From NCBI GenBank assembly GCA_031216915.1, contig CM062296.1:454956287-455020286 (forward strand): DNA of 64,000 nucleotides. Direction: 5' to 3'. Shown here in pieces: positions 11,480 through 22,020 of the stretch (its first letter is position 1; the number at the start of each line of letters is the position of its first letter). A program made the position numbers and the translations under genes. The DNA comes from Pictodentalium vernedei. Its lineage: Eukaryota > Mollusca > Scaphopoda > Dentaliida > Dentaliidae. Below the pieces are notes generated by a model. The model ran no database searches, was not told the DNA's origin, and saw only the letters and a program-made list of their open reading frames with translations.

Positions 11480-12340
11480 AAAATGTGATTTCCCATAGGT
11501 TTTCCATGGTAACTATCTATGAGCTGCAACTGTGGCCATGTTTGCTACATTACATCAACATTACATGAGGTTCATTGGTAGAAGGTGTCCCAGTCCTCAA
11601 TCATGAGAAGTTTCAAAACATTTGACTTTGTCGTTTCAGAGGAGAAGATTTTTGCAAAATCCATCAATCAGTCAGAGAATGTCTCTGTTGGCCATATTTT
11701 CCAACCGACGGGAACAAAAAGAGAACAATTTATAGAGGGCCTCCTATAGACCATTCCTGTGAAGTTTGGTTCACGTCGGCTCAGTTAATAAGTTCCAGTA
11801 TATATATTATAGTAACTGTAAGCTGCAATTGTGGCCATGTTTGTAACCCGATCAACATTAAATGAGGATCGTTGGTAGAGGAGGTCCTAGTCATCATTTA
11901 AGTGAAGTTTCTAAACATTTGGCCTAGCAGTTTCAGAGATGATATTTGAAAATAAAAACCAGAATCAAAGAAGGCCTCTGGAAGGCAAGTTTTTCATCCG
12001 ACGGGAACAAAATGAGGATCGTTTGTAGAGGACCTCCCATAGACTATTCCTGCCAAGTTTGGTTCACACTGGCTCAGCGGTTACAGAGAAGATGAGGATC
12101 ATTGGTTGAGGGTATCCCAGTCATCAATCATGTAAAATTTCAAAATATTTGGCCTTGCAGATTCAGAGGAAATTTTTCAAAATCGACCAATCAGACCAAT
12201 CCAGCATGCCGGCAGGCATATGGGCGGGTGGTGGGTGGGCACATGGGCAGGCAGGCAATCTTTCAGGCACAGGCAGGCAGGCAGATGAACGAATTGATGG
12301 ACAGGCAGATGGATGGACAGATGGGGACAGACAGACTGCA
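11480..12340. repeat. Tandem repeat family C, first array
   Basis: Units of roughly 300 bp recur, sharing 'gccatgtttg', 'cattaaatgaggatcgttggtagagg', 'aagtttcaaaacatttg', 'agaagatttttgaaaa' and 'gacctcccatagacc'. The array ends in a GGCAGGCAGGCA/GATGGATGGACA simple repeat. The same units form the array at 14470-15688. They are non-coding and long open frames across them are incidental. Confidence 0.7.
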
Positions 12341-12495
12341 TTTTATAATATTCCAGCCATAATTGCTGGAAATCCATATCCACTTCTCTGAAACCATATG
12401 TGCAGGGTTAAATTAGAAATCAACAGTATCATAGTAATATTGTTACCAAATAGTGCCAGCACACCTTTATGAATTCTGTTTCAATAATGAAAGAG
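12341..12495. other. Short spacer without feature
   Basis: No feature seen. Confidence 0.4.
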
Positions 12496-13570
12496 TCAAT
12501 GACACTGTAGCTCAACTTGTGTAAGACATGTACATGCATAGTATGTTACGACACAGCAATGACACACATCTAGGTAATGGCCTGATAACAAAGGTACATA
12601 TAAAGTATTGTAATGGTCTGTACATAAATGCTGACCGTAACCTTAACAAATGTATAGGTAAAGTATTGTAAAGGTGGGCGACAGTTAGATGCTAAACTAG
12701 AAAAGAAATCGTCATGGGGTTAATATTACAATGAGGATCCTTGTATGGTGCACCATAAGCCAAATGTTAGTAACTGTTTTGGCCTGTTTGATTCCAACCC
12801 TTCTAAGGTTGATTCATACTAATTAATAAATATTTGTCCAGTCCTTCTTAAAATATAGGTATTTGAAATTTTTATCTTCAGCTCATAGGTTTCCCACGGG
12901 TGAGGAGGTTTTATTTTTCTCATTGTAAATAGAATATCAGATTGTGCTAAAAATGTTTACTCTTCCCAAACAACAACAAATATTAACACAGGAACTTGAC
13001 ATCAACACATTTGAATATACACATCATAGGGATGCTAAATTCAAAAAACATTATTTTGTCTGGTGTTTTTGGAAAAGATTTTTAATTATCTCCCTTTTTG
13101 AGTCCCAGAGTAGGTCTGATGGAACCCAAAAATATTTCTTCTCATAGCACAATGATAACAAAAGTACCCAAGAAGTTTCGTGAAGATCCGTTCATAAATA
13201 CAGCCTCTAGCCCGAGACGTATTGACATGTGCACTTACTGTATGTAAGTAGCACTGAATAAATCAAAGTTCATCTAATTTGCCTAATTTCTGCACAAGAA
13301 AAAAACCTGTATTATATGTGATGTATTCCATGTTACTAAACAGTCATCCAAAAATTTATTCAAATCAGAACCTTCATATAAAAGTTCTGTACAAAAAACT
13401 GATTGTACCTAATTTCGGTACAAAATGGCCACTGGCAGTCATCTTGAATTTTGGACCGCACCCAAAAACACTTGTCCACATCAAAGCTGAGCTAAAAATC
13501 AGTAAAAGAAGGTTAAAGAACATTTTGAAAATTACAGTTTTTCAGGTAGTACTCTCTTTCAAAGAGCTTT
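12496..13570 (+). repeat. Helitron-like family A, 5' portion
   Basis: Begins TCAATGACACTGTAGCTCAAC, the same start as at 50320, 53353 and (as TTAATGACAC) 61135. It then carries the family's body, including 'agaagtttcgtgaagatccg', 'ctagcccgagacgtattgac' and 'caaaatggccactggca'. The 3' end found in fuller copies, a TTTGGC..GCCAAA hairpin followed by GAGCTAA, is absent, so the copy is truncated near 13.5 kb. Confidence 0.6.
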
Positions 13571-13821
13571 AGATATGTAAAGGGTTACACAAAGAACAAC
13601 ATTTTATTCAAAGGATTTGTCATTATATCTATTTTGAATGAACGATTAAATCAAAAGAATAATAATGTGGAGAATACTTTTTCATCATTTAGAGCTGACC
13701 AGTATAAAATTACACCAAACACCTGACAGTACGTGGGAAATGTATTATCACTAAAACCATCCACAGAGTGGAAATTCCACCCAAGCAATAACTGTAAATT
13801 TGTTGCAAAGCAAAACAATCA
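13571..13821. other. Spacer without feature
   Basis: No gene or recognised repeat. Confidence 0.4.
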
Positions 13822-13888
13822 CAAGCAAAGTTCCAGCCAATGGACTACCATGCTAAACCCAGAGGTCCATTGGCTGGCACATTGCTTG
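13822..13888. repeat. Small hairpin, arms 24 bp
   Basis: CAAGCAAAGTTCCAGCCAAT... on the left pairs with the right arm ...GGCTGGCACATTGCTTG with about three mismatches. Loop of about 19 bp. Confidence 0.65.
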
Positions 13889-13978
13889 AGGTTTTTTGAT
13901 CATGTATACAGAATTTGAAACTGATACTTCAGGTGATTATTCCACTACACAGGTGATTTAGTTACAATCCACTCTGGG

Positions 13979-14395
13979 GGTGCGGCGGTGTTGTGGTAAC
14001 TGGTTCTCGTCAGATCACCGAAGTTAAGCAATGTCGGGCCTGGTTAGTCCTCGACTGGGTGACCGTCTGAACAATCGATTTGGACTCCTGTGTTGTGTCC
14101 TTGGGCAAGGCACTTAACCCTGATTGTCGCAAGGGGGCATGATGATGCCGTGTACTAAGGCGTACTGCACGTCGATGGTGCACATGTCTTCAACCAATCT
14201 AACCCTGCCTGTGCTGCTTAGCAGAGCTATGATGTTGAGGAACTGGCAGCTGCTCGTTCTCGCTCGGTGGTTCTCTCCAGGTACTCCGGCTTCCTCCAAC
14301 CATAAAACTGTCACGTCAACATTAGCCATTGTGCATAAGAATGTGACCTTAAACACCAATAAATATAAAAATACATAATACAATCCATTCTCCAC
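13979..14395 (+). mobile_element. 5S rRNA-headed SINE (SINE3 type)
   Basis: The head (13981-14072) matches 5S rRNA over its internal promoter. CTCGTCAGATCACCGAAGTT, TAAGCAATGTCGGGCCTGGT and GACTGGGTGACCGTCTG are plainly 5S-like, including the A and C boxes used by TFIIIA/pol III. Next come the central domain TGTCCTTGGGCAAGGCACTT (14096-14115) and a 3' tail that ends CCTTAAACACCAATAAATAT. The tail also occurs in minus orientation at 17513-17655 and 34635-34732. It is not a 5S gene: the 5' third differs and SINE sequence follows directly. Confidence 0.88.
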
Positions 14396-14469
14396 TTACT
14401 GTACTATTCAATCTACCCTGCCGGCAGAGGGTTTATATTTTCATAATAGCATATAACAGCAAAGTTTAA

Positions 14470-15688
14470 AAACATATGGTCCAGCTTGTAGTTTCAGAAA
14501 ACATATTTCATAGCTGACCAAAGAGAAAGAGAGAATACCTCTGGCAGCCATGTTTTCCAACCGACAGGAGAAAAAAGAGGATTGTCTGTACGGGACCTCC
14601 CATAGACCATTCCTGACAACTCTGGCTTAGTAGTTTGAGAGAAGAAGATGAAAATGTTATTTCCCAGAGGGTTTCTATAGTAACAAGCTGCAATTTTGAA
14701 CATGTTTCCATCCAATCATATTAAATGAGGATCGTTGATAGAGGATGTCCCAGTCATCAACCATGCAAAGTTTCAGAACATTTGGCCTAGCAGTTTTAGA
14801 GAAGATTTTTGAAAATCCACCAACCAGAATCAAAGAATGCCTTTGGCGGTCATGATTTTCAACCCATAGGAACAAAATGATGATCGTTTGTAGAGGACCT
14901 CCCACAGACCATTCATGCGAAGTTTGGATCACGTCGGCTCAATAGTTCCAAAGAAGATGAACATGTGATTTCCCATAGGGTTTCTATAGTAAATATAAGC
15001 CACAATTGAAGCCATGTTTGCAACCCGATCAACATTAAATGAGGATCGTTGGTAGAGGGGGTCCAAGTCATCAACCATGCAAAGTTTCAAAACATTTGGC
15101 ACTGTGGTTTCAGAGGAGAAGATTTTTCAAAATCCACCAATCAGAATCAAAGAATGCCTCTGGCGGCCAGGTTTTCACACCAATGGGATCAAAATGAGGA
15201 CTGTTCCTAGAGGACCTCCCATAGACTATCTCTGCCATGTTTGGTTCGTGTAAGCTCAGTAGTTCGAGAGAAGATGATGAAAATGTGATTTCTCATAGGG
15301 TTTCTACAGTAACTATATAAACCACAACTGCGGCCATGTTTGTAACCCATCAACATTAAATAAGGATCGTTGGTAGAGGGGATCCCAGTCATCATTTATG
15401 TAAAGTTTCAAAACATTTGACCTGGCAGTTTCAGAGGAGAGGATTTTTGAAAATCCACCAACCAGAATCAAAGAATGCCTCAGGAAACCATGTTTTTCAT
15501 CCGATGAGAACAAAATGAGGATTGTTTGTAGAGGGCCTACCATAGACCATTCCTGCCAGGTTTGTTTCACACGGGCTCAGTGGTTACAGAGAAGAAGATG
15601 AAAATGTGAAGAAAAGTATACGGACTCTGGACGACGGCGGTGATGTGATGTGAAAAGCTCACATGGCCTCTTAGGCCAGGTGAGCTAA
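14470..15688 (+). repeat. Tandem repeat family C, second array, with Helitron-like 3' end
   Basis: About four units of roughly 300 bp, each with 'gaggatcgttggtagagg', 'caaagtttcaaaacatttgg', 'ccaccaaccagaatcaaag' and 'gacctcccatagacca'. At the right end is the hairpin TGGCCT-ctt-AGGCCA (15664-15678) followed by GGTGAGCTAA ending at 15688. A short hairpin a few bases before CTAA is the 3' signature of Helitrons. No Rep/helicase gene is present. Confidence 0.65.
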
Positions 15689-16149
15689 TAAAAAGTGAAG
15701 GTTCCAATGAAACTAAAATCCTTCTCCTCTGATTGGTCGAGAGTTCGCATAGTTTTTTCTATGTTTCCTGCTCCTGTTGTGTATGCTACCGTGTGACATC
15801 ACCATGCAAAATATTTGAAACGAAGCACACCCGATAACTTCAGCAAACAGAGACTAAATGCTCCAATGTTTAGTAGATGCACAATACAAAATTTCAACAT
15901 CACCATTAACAAGAATAGAACACGCCATATCCAAATGGAGTGTTGTTTAAATTACAAATCAGTTTATGAATCATGTGATACACATGTGAGGTGGAACAGC
16001 CTCTACCTCTATCTGACTTAATAATTATTTGTCAGTGATGTCATGGGGTACACAAGAGGTTTATTTATTAAATCTGTGATCGTTGAAAGTTGTCCTGTTC
16101 ATTTCATGATGTGGGTTTTGGACTATGGGTAGGGTCTTATTGGAATATA
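15689..16149. other. Spacer without gene
   Basis: No convincing coding frame or repeat. Confidence 0.4.
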
Positions 16150-16437
16150 TATGCACCTGGAACTTAATTAAGCACCCCATTTTTTTTGCAGTGGTATTAA
16201 TAGAAACTGTCATTACTTTCATACTATCTTTCAGATGGCCAAAAGCGATTGTTTGAGGAAAGAATATGCAATATTTTAATGATGCTAATATTACACATAT
16301 CTGTCACTAATGTTTTTGATGGAAAAATGTTCTCTCGAGAAGTATGGTGCTGGAACAGTCCATGATGAAACAATGCTGATAATTACTGACAAAATATGTA
16401 TGTTGTGATCTCCTGAACACAATAACAGAGTCTGACG

Positions 16438-17400
16438 TCAGAAACGAGTGTATCCACCACATGCCCGGATGACAGCCTGAACTCTCCTTCTAATGCTTCC
16501 AGTGAGCCTTCAGATTCGGTCCAGAAGTAACTGATGCAACTCCTCATGCAATGCAGTTCCAAATCGGCCAAATTCTGTACAGGCAGATCCTTTGCTTGTT
16601 CACGACATCCAAGAAAGTCCAATTGCTGGCCAAGGCAGTGTTGTAATAGTGTTGTTCTGCTCTCACAGCATGGGAACGATGTGGCCTTGCATTGTCGTCC
16701 ATGAATACAGGGCGCGTAGCCAACGGGTAGTAGTCAAAATGAGGAACAACAACTGGATTGAGAATGTCCCAGATATTCTGATGACCATTGAGATTCCTAC
16801 GTACAGTCACCATATCAAGTTTACAGTCATGAGAGAGGCATCCCCAGATTATTACTGATCCTCCACCATAAAGAACAGGAGGTCAGATGTTCTTAGGCAT
16901 GTAAGCAGTATTTCTATACCTCCATATGCTCATGCGACCATCTGTGACGTGAAGCGGGTACCTACTCTTGTCTGACCAATGGACTCTTCTCCATGTCCTG
17001 AATTTCCAATGTTGTGCTATATAACACTCCAAACATTGTCTCTGATGCTGATAAGACAGATCTGGATGCTTGATGACCCTTCTGGACCTCAAACCCAGAT
17101 GGTTTCGGACAGTTCTTTTGCATGAACATCTGTTGGGAAGCCAAATGCATTTCAAAACCCTACTTGAAGCACCTAACAGGACATGCCGGACGCCGATCTT
17201 CCTGAGGAAAGGTCTTTTGGGGTTGTCCAGGCTTTGGTTGGGCCTTAACATCCTTGGTTTGTTGATTTTTTCGTACAAGTCTGCTGATGACAGAATGACT
17301 ATAGCCAAGTTACCTACCAATAGCTTTGAGTGACATGTCTGTTGCTTGCATGCCAACGATTTGCTATCTTAGTGCCTCTGACAATCCCCTCCTTGCCATG
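16438..17400 (-). pseudogene. Tc1-like transposase, broken
   Basis: The start is the ATG at 17400 (MARRGLSEALR). It is followed by QIVGMQATDMSLKAIGR and HSVISRLVRK, a Tc1-type helix-turn-helix. Further on are the DKSRY motif (first Asp; usually DESRF) at about 16965 and FMDDNARPHRSHAV (second Asp) at about 16690. The C-terminus ends GGYTRF at 16438. In-frame stops occur inside the N-terminal domain and near 17158. The third catalytic block, usually NPIEHxWD, is missing or scrambled around 16600. It differs from the transposase at 9.6-10.5 kb, so the two elements are different subfamilies. Inactive. Confidence 0.88.
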
Positions 17401-17512
17401 CCAGCATTTATTGATTAAAGAAGTGACACATTTCCGTGTTTTATACCCAGATATTGCATGTGGATAATGGTGTTTTTTGTGACATACATTTGTGGGTAGC
17501 ATGCTTCATATT

Positions 17513-17655
17513 ATTATTTATTTATTTATTGGGGTTTAAGGTCACATTTCTGCACAATGGCTAATCATGACTGTGACAGTTTTACGGGTGGAGGAAGCCG
17601 GAGTACCTAGAGAGAACCATCGAGCAACAGCGAGCAACTGTCAGCTCCCCAAAGC
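17513..17655 (-). mobile_element. SINE tail fragment
   Basis: Reads TTATTTATTTATTGGGGTTT at the left, then GGTCACATTTCTGCACAATG and GGAGGAAGCCGGAGTACCT. This is the reverse complement of the 3' half of the 5S-headed SINE at 14250-14395. It lies inside the second Tc1 element. Confidence 0.75.
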
Positions 17656-17824
17656 ATGCTTCATATGGACGAGGGGATGTGTTTCGAGTACGCTATCAAC
17701 CAGAAACATCATGTTTCACTCGATGAAATGTACTGCAACAATCAATAAAACATAATAATCAGTAACAGCCACTTCACTGTCATCAAACATTTCAGGGGGT
17801 GCTTAATTAAGTTCCACGTGTCTA

Positions 17825-17937
17825 TGTTATTATGATGAATTAACGGTAACATGGTCTAAGGTTTATGGCTCAGAGCATATGTTCAACCTCAATGCTTTGC
17901 ATCTCAGACCATGTTACCCTCAATTCATCACAATAAC
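17825..17937. repeat. Hairpin directly abutting the transposon end
   Basis: The left arm starts GTTATTATGATGAATTAACG and the right arm ends CTCAATTCATCACAATAAC. The inner blocks GGTAACATGGTCT and AGACCATGTTACC pair exactly. The arm begins at the base after the TA that borders the Tc1 element. Confidence 0.75.
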
Positions 17938-17992
17938 TTCAACACAATGTTTCTGAATTGGTCCAAGAAAGACTTCACAAACAAATCAAAAA

Positions 17993-18222
17993 GTTAAAAA
18001 ATTTATAGCAATTTATATATTTTTTATACTTACCAATGACCCAGACTTAGCTGGTGCTAAACTCTTTAATTCAGGGCCAAACACAAATTTTGTCCCCACA
18101 ATCCCCAAAATTTGCATCAAAAACCAAAAATTACATGTCCTATATGGTCCTCCATACATTTACTCCTCTGTGCATACGCAGTGTCAAGGAGGTCTCGAAA
18201 TTGGCGCCAATTATCATTCTTA
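17993..18222. repeat. DIRS copy 1, inverted terminal repeat (gene-distal end)
   Basis: From TTTTTATACTTACCAATGAC (about 18019) inward it is the reverse complement of 24862-25064. It includes GACTTAGCTGGTGCTAAACT, AACACAAATTTTGTCCCC and GGCGCCAATTATCATTC. The outermost 25 or so bases (GTTAAAAAATTTATAGCAAT...) have no counterpart in the other ITR. They are matched only by the ICR. Confidence 0.9.
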
Positions 18223-18295
18223 CAACCAGTGCCTGGTAAGCGTTATGTACTCAGCGGGGAGGTATGAGTTCCCAACTCATGGGAGGGCCATCCCC

Positions 18296-18383
18296 GTCTG
18301 GGTCATTGGTAAGTATAAAAAATATATAAATTACTATAAATTTCTTAACATTTTTATACTGTACCAATGACCCAGACTTAGCT
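18296..18383. repeat. DIRS copy 1, internal complementary region
   Basis: The first half (GTCTGGGTCATTGGTAAGTA to TTCTTAAC) is the reverse complement of the element's left outer end. The second half (ATTTTTATACTGTACCAATG to CTTAGCTG) is the reverse complement of the right outer end. The two meet around 18348-18350. In the DIRS model such a region bridges the two ends so a circular intermediate can be closed. Confidence 0.9.
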
Positions 18384-18906
18384 GAATAGTAAATAGGCTG
18401 GAGGGCCTAGGGCATAAAGGAAACTCCAGTAAGCTCAATTATCTATAACAGAATATCCCCTCCAGGAGAAAAGGAGAGATAGGCTTTACATGTATCTTTC
18501 TTATTTATATTAAAGAAGAAAGACACAATAGCGATCAGTAATTGAGCATAATAATCATCAATGATCTCTATTAACATCCAGTATAACCCTTTATACTAAT
18601 ATTTTTAAAGGTAAGCCAATAAATAAAGGAAGTCCAGAGAAATGAGACTCTTTATATTCATTAAAAGTGTCCGAGGATTGTATATTAATGCTCGTTTGAC
18701 ACATGACATATACAAATGCTTCACACCGAGCTACACTTTAAAAATATTACATGGATGAGTAAACATTAGCTTTACACTTTAAAACCATCCCGGTACCGAC
18801 TTGGAGTTACTGACTCTAGGGAAGGTATTCCCTTGCTTTTCACTATAAAGCAGGTGACCTAAGGGAACACCCCCCCCCCTTCCTACATAACTATAGTTGC
18901 AACTGT
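18384..18906. other. DIRS copy 1, 3' non-coding region
   Basis: Conserved in position and sequence in copies 2 and 3: GGAGAAAAGGA, TTTACATGTATCTTTCTTAT, AACATCCAGTATAAC, GCTTCACACCGAGCTACACT, and AAGGGAACACC followed by a C run. Function unknown. It is part of the transposon and not host DNA. Confidence 0.7.
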
Positions 18907-20800
18907 TTAGTGGATGATATTCTGAGCAACTGATAACGGACCTAAACAATGGAGGTCTCCAGAAATGGACTCAATATTTCTGAGACAGAAATTAGTGAAT
19001 GTGGAAGGTTGAGACCAATATGCAGCCTTCATTAAATCAGTAATAGCAATACAATTAGCATAGGCCCAAGAAGTAGAAAGACCTCTTACTTCATGAGCTG
19101 AGATCTTGAGTGCCGACTGCTGAGAAGAAGATAATTTTTCATAAGCAGTACGAATAGTTAATTGAATCCATCTAGCAATAGAATGAACCATAATATCCTT
19201 TCTATTAGGCATCAAAGACAGAAAGAAACGCTTACGTCCCTTTCTGATGGAACTCAGATCTACGTTTGTAAATATGTATTGCTCTAACAGGACAAAGTGA
19301 AGGCCTACGCCCATCAGATGATGGAAGGGTCTTAATAACAATAGGTTCAGAATACTTATTAGGAGCCTGATTCTTAGCCAAAAATCCAACATTGGTGGTA
19401 AAGGTAATAGTATTACCATCACTACGGTAGTGAGAATCATCTGCAGATAGTGCATGAAGCTCACTAACTCTTCTAGCAGAAGAGAAGGCGAAGAGAAAAG
19501 CTGTCTTATATGTTAAGAATTTGAAGTCCACTGTATCAAGAGGCTCAAAAGGCGCTTCTTTTAGCTTAGTAAGAACCCAAGCCAAATTCCACTTAGGAAT
19601 TAATCTAATGGTTCGAGGTCTATTTATCGAAAAATTTCTAACTAATTTAGATAAAGAGACATTAGTTCCAATCATTAAGCTATCATGTTGTGCATAGGTA
19701 TCGGATAGCATAGAACTATAACCCTTAATGGTGATAGGCTGCAGTTTAATCTCACCAAACAAGTATACTAGAAAGTTTGCAATGTTTGGAATGGAAGGAT
19801 CATAAATATCTATGGAATGATCCCCACACCACTGACGAAAGATCTTCCACTTAGCAGCATAGTTTAGCGAAGAGGAGGTCCTCCTACAGTTAGAAATCAC
19901 GTCCACTGCTCGTCCTGTAAAACGTTTTCCATGCAAGAAGGACCACACAGCGGAAATACGTGAAGGTTTAGACCTTGTGGATTGTGATGGAGGATGCGCG
20001 ATTTCCCCTGCGAAAGAAGATCTTCCCGTTGAGGAAGCTTCCTCGGTATGTCCCACAACAGACACCTGAGTAGATTTATCCACGGTCTCTGTGGAGACAG
20101 AGATGCTACCAACAGAATCTTGCATTGCGATTGTTTTATCTTGAGCAATATCTGCTGAATCAACGGCACTGGAGGATACGCATATCCTATCATTCCGTCC
20201 CAAGAGATCGAGAGAGCATCTACTGCAAACGCTTGAGGATCCGGACAAGGTGACACATACGTCTGCAACTGATTGTTGAGATGCGTCGCAAATAAATCTA
20301 TCATTGGTCGTTCCCATTGGTAGCAAATCTGATTGAATACTTGCTTGTTGAGAGTCCATTCTGACGGCAACAGGTGACCCCTCCGTGAAAGGGAGTCTGC
20401 TAAGACGTTCAGACGACCCGGAATATGACGGACCGAGAGAAGAATCTGATGTTCTAGTACAAACAAAATAATTCTTTCCGTTAGATTGAGCAACGGAATG
20501 GAATGAGTGCCTCCTTGGTTCTGAATATACGCAACTACTGTCGTACTGTCGGACAGAATTTGCACGTGTGCATTCTGAATAACGTCTATCCAATGACGTA
20601 GAGCAAGCCAAATCGACATCATCTCTTTGATGTTGATGTGCTTTCTTAAAAACTGCAGATCCCAAAGACCCTGGCACTTCAAATCCAATGGGCTCAGCGT
20701 CGCGCCCCAACCTGTTTGACTGGCATCCATCATAATCGTAAAACTCGGATCTGGCAATTGCAGTGGAACTCCCTGAGTTAACCACTGTATGTCTGCCCAA
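18907..20800 (-). pseudogene. Tyrosine recombinase of DIRS copy 1, broken
   Basis: Replaces an integrase in DIRS elements by joining the circular cDNA to the target. The domain starts near 19870 (LNYAAKWKIFRQWC). Box I is ARRVSELHALS (catalytic Arg) near 19465, box II is SAHEVRGLSTSWAY (His and Arg) near 19100, and the C-terminal block is STFTNFCLRNIES near 18985. The nucleophile position holds Cys where copy 2 has Tyr. A one-base insertion near 19250 splits the gene into two frames. Upstream of 19897 this frame lies over the RT gene in another frame and stays open to 20800; that N-terminal Ser-rich stretch may or may not be translated. Confidence 0.9.
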
Positions 20801-22020
20801 GTTTGAATCTCTTGTTTCACTTGGCTTGACAAGAGGATGTCCGTCTCAAGCGAATGAATCTTCACTCTCCAATTCTGAGTCAGATAGACCTGGAGAGGAC
20901 GAGTGCGTAGCCGCCCCATTGGAATGAGATCCGCGGCAGCTCCGCACAGACCTATTAGTCTCATGAATTCTCTCGCTGTAACTTTGTCTGAGTGAAGACA
21001 ATAGCGAGCGTAACAACTGACTAATTTCGCTTTGGTTAACGGCAGACGAACGAGATTGCTGTGCGTCTCAAAGTTCATCCCCAGGTGGGTGAATGACTTG
21101 GACGGCACCAGATCCGACTTCTCTTCATTTACTATGAAACCGAGACGTCGGAGCAAAAGAAGCAGATTCTGCATATCGTTCTGAAGCGTTAACTCGTTGC
21201 CGTACCTCTGAAGAATATCGTCCAGGTAAGCCGACGTTACTGCAGACGAAAGAGATCGGAATTAAGTCATTACCGAGTTCATTACTCGAGTGAAAGCCCA
21301 GGGCGCTAGATTCAGACAAAAGCACATCGCTCGGAACTGATAAACAACACCTAGGACAGCGAAGCGAAGATACTTTCTGAACGCCAGATGTACCATGACG
21401 TGAAAGTACGCATCCTTGATGTCTATCCTCACAGCATAGTCGTTCACTCGAATGCTAGCTCTGACCGATCGAATGGTCTCCATATAGAACTTTGGAGCCA
21501 CGATCAGCTTGTTTATCCAGCTTAAATCGATCACTGGACGGAACGAGCCATCTGGTTTCGGAACCAGAAAGAGATGGCTGTAGAAACCTGGAGATTCCTG
21601 GTTTTCTACGACCTCTATCGCATTCTTCTTTAAAAGAGACTTGACTTTTGATAGAAGTGCCGTTCTTTTCTGAAAATTTGACGGAAGCTGAGTCCATCTT
21701 GGAATTCGAGATAACGGAGGTTTGCCTTTGAAGGACAGTTTTCGTCCTTCCGAAATAACTCCTCGAACCCAAGGGTCCTCCGTAATTGATTCCCAGTTGC
21801 TTGAGAAACTCGACAGTCTTCCGCCCACCGGAACGCGACAGAGGTCTAGACCATCACCTCCTGGATCTGCGAGGCTTGCGGGAGGAGAAACTACGTCCTC
21901 CATGACCCGCACCTCTCCCTGTCGGCCTAGGGGCGGCAGACCGGTTATTTCGGCCAGCGTTACAGCCCCTACTCGAGTCGCTACTCTGACGGTCTCTAGA
22001 GTAAGACCTAGAGGACGCAT
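19897..22020 (-). pseudogene. Reverse transcriptase/RNase H/MT-like polyprotein of DIRS copy 1, broken
   Basis: Copies the element's RNA into cDNA. RT blocks: LVPKPDGSFRPVIDLSWIN near 21550, IKDAYFHV near 21420, and the AYLDDIL active-site box at 21217-21228. RNase H starts at MMDASQTGWGATL near 20725 and includes HIPGRLNVLADSLSR near 20420. A methyltransferase-like C-terminal domain typical of DIRS elements follows (MIDLFATHLNN near 20300, then YVSPCPDPQAFAVDALS). One in-frame TAA at 21262-21264 sits where copy 2 has Tyr in MIYFRAHSS; no other stop was noticed in the gene. The true start is uncertain. Confidence 0.92.

Larger units (their letters stand above)
16152..17822 (-). mobile_element. 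Second Tc1/mariner-type transposon, degenerate
   Basis: Inverted ends share CAC-N-TGGAACTTAATTAAGC: 16154-16178 on the left and its complement at 17796-17820 on the right. They are bordered by TA at 16150-16151 and 17823-17824. Length is about 1.67 kb. The transposase runs on the minus strand. A SINE tail fragment (17513-17655) sits between the right end and the start of the transposase, which explains the extra length. Confidence 0.88.

Noticed and set aside
13981..14072. 5S rRNA gene
   Set aside because: Only the internal promoter part matches and SINE central domain and tail follow directly, so it is a SINE head.
14494..15570. Minus-strand open frames in the family C array
   Set aside because: Repeated units with no protein family and no consistent start or end.
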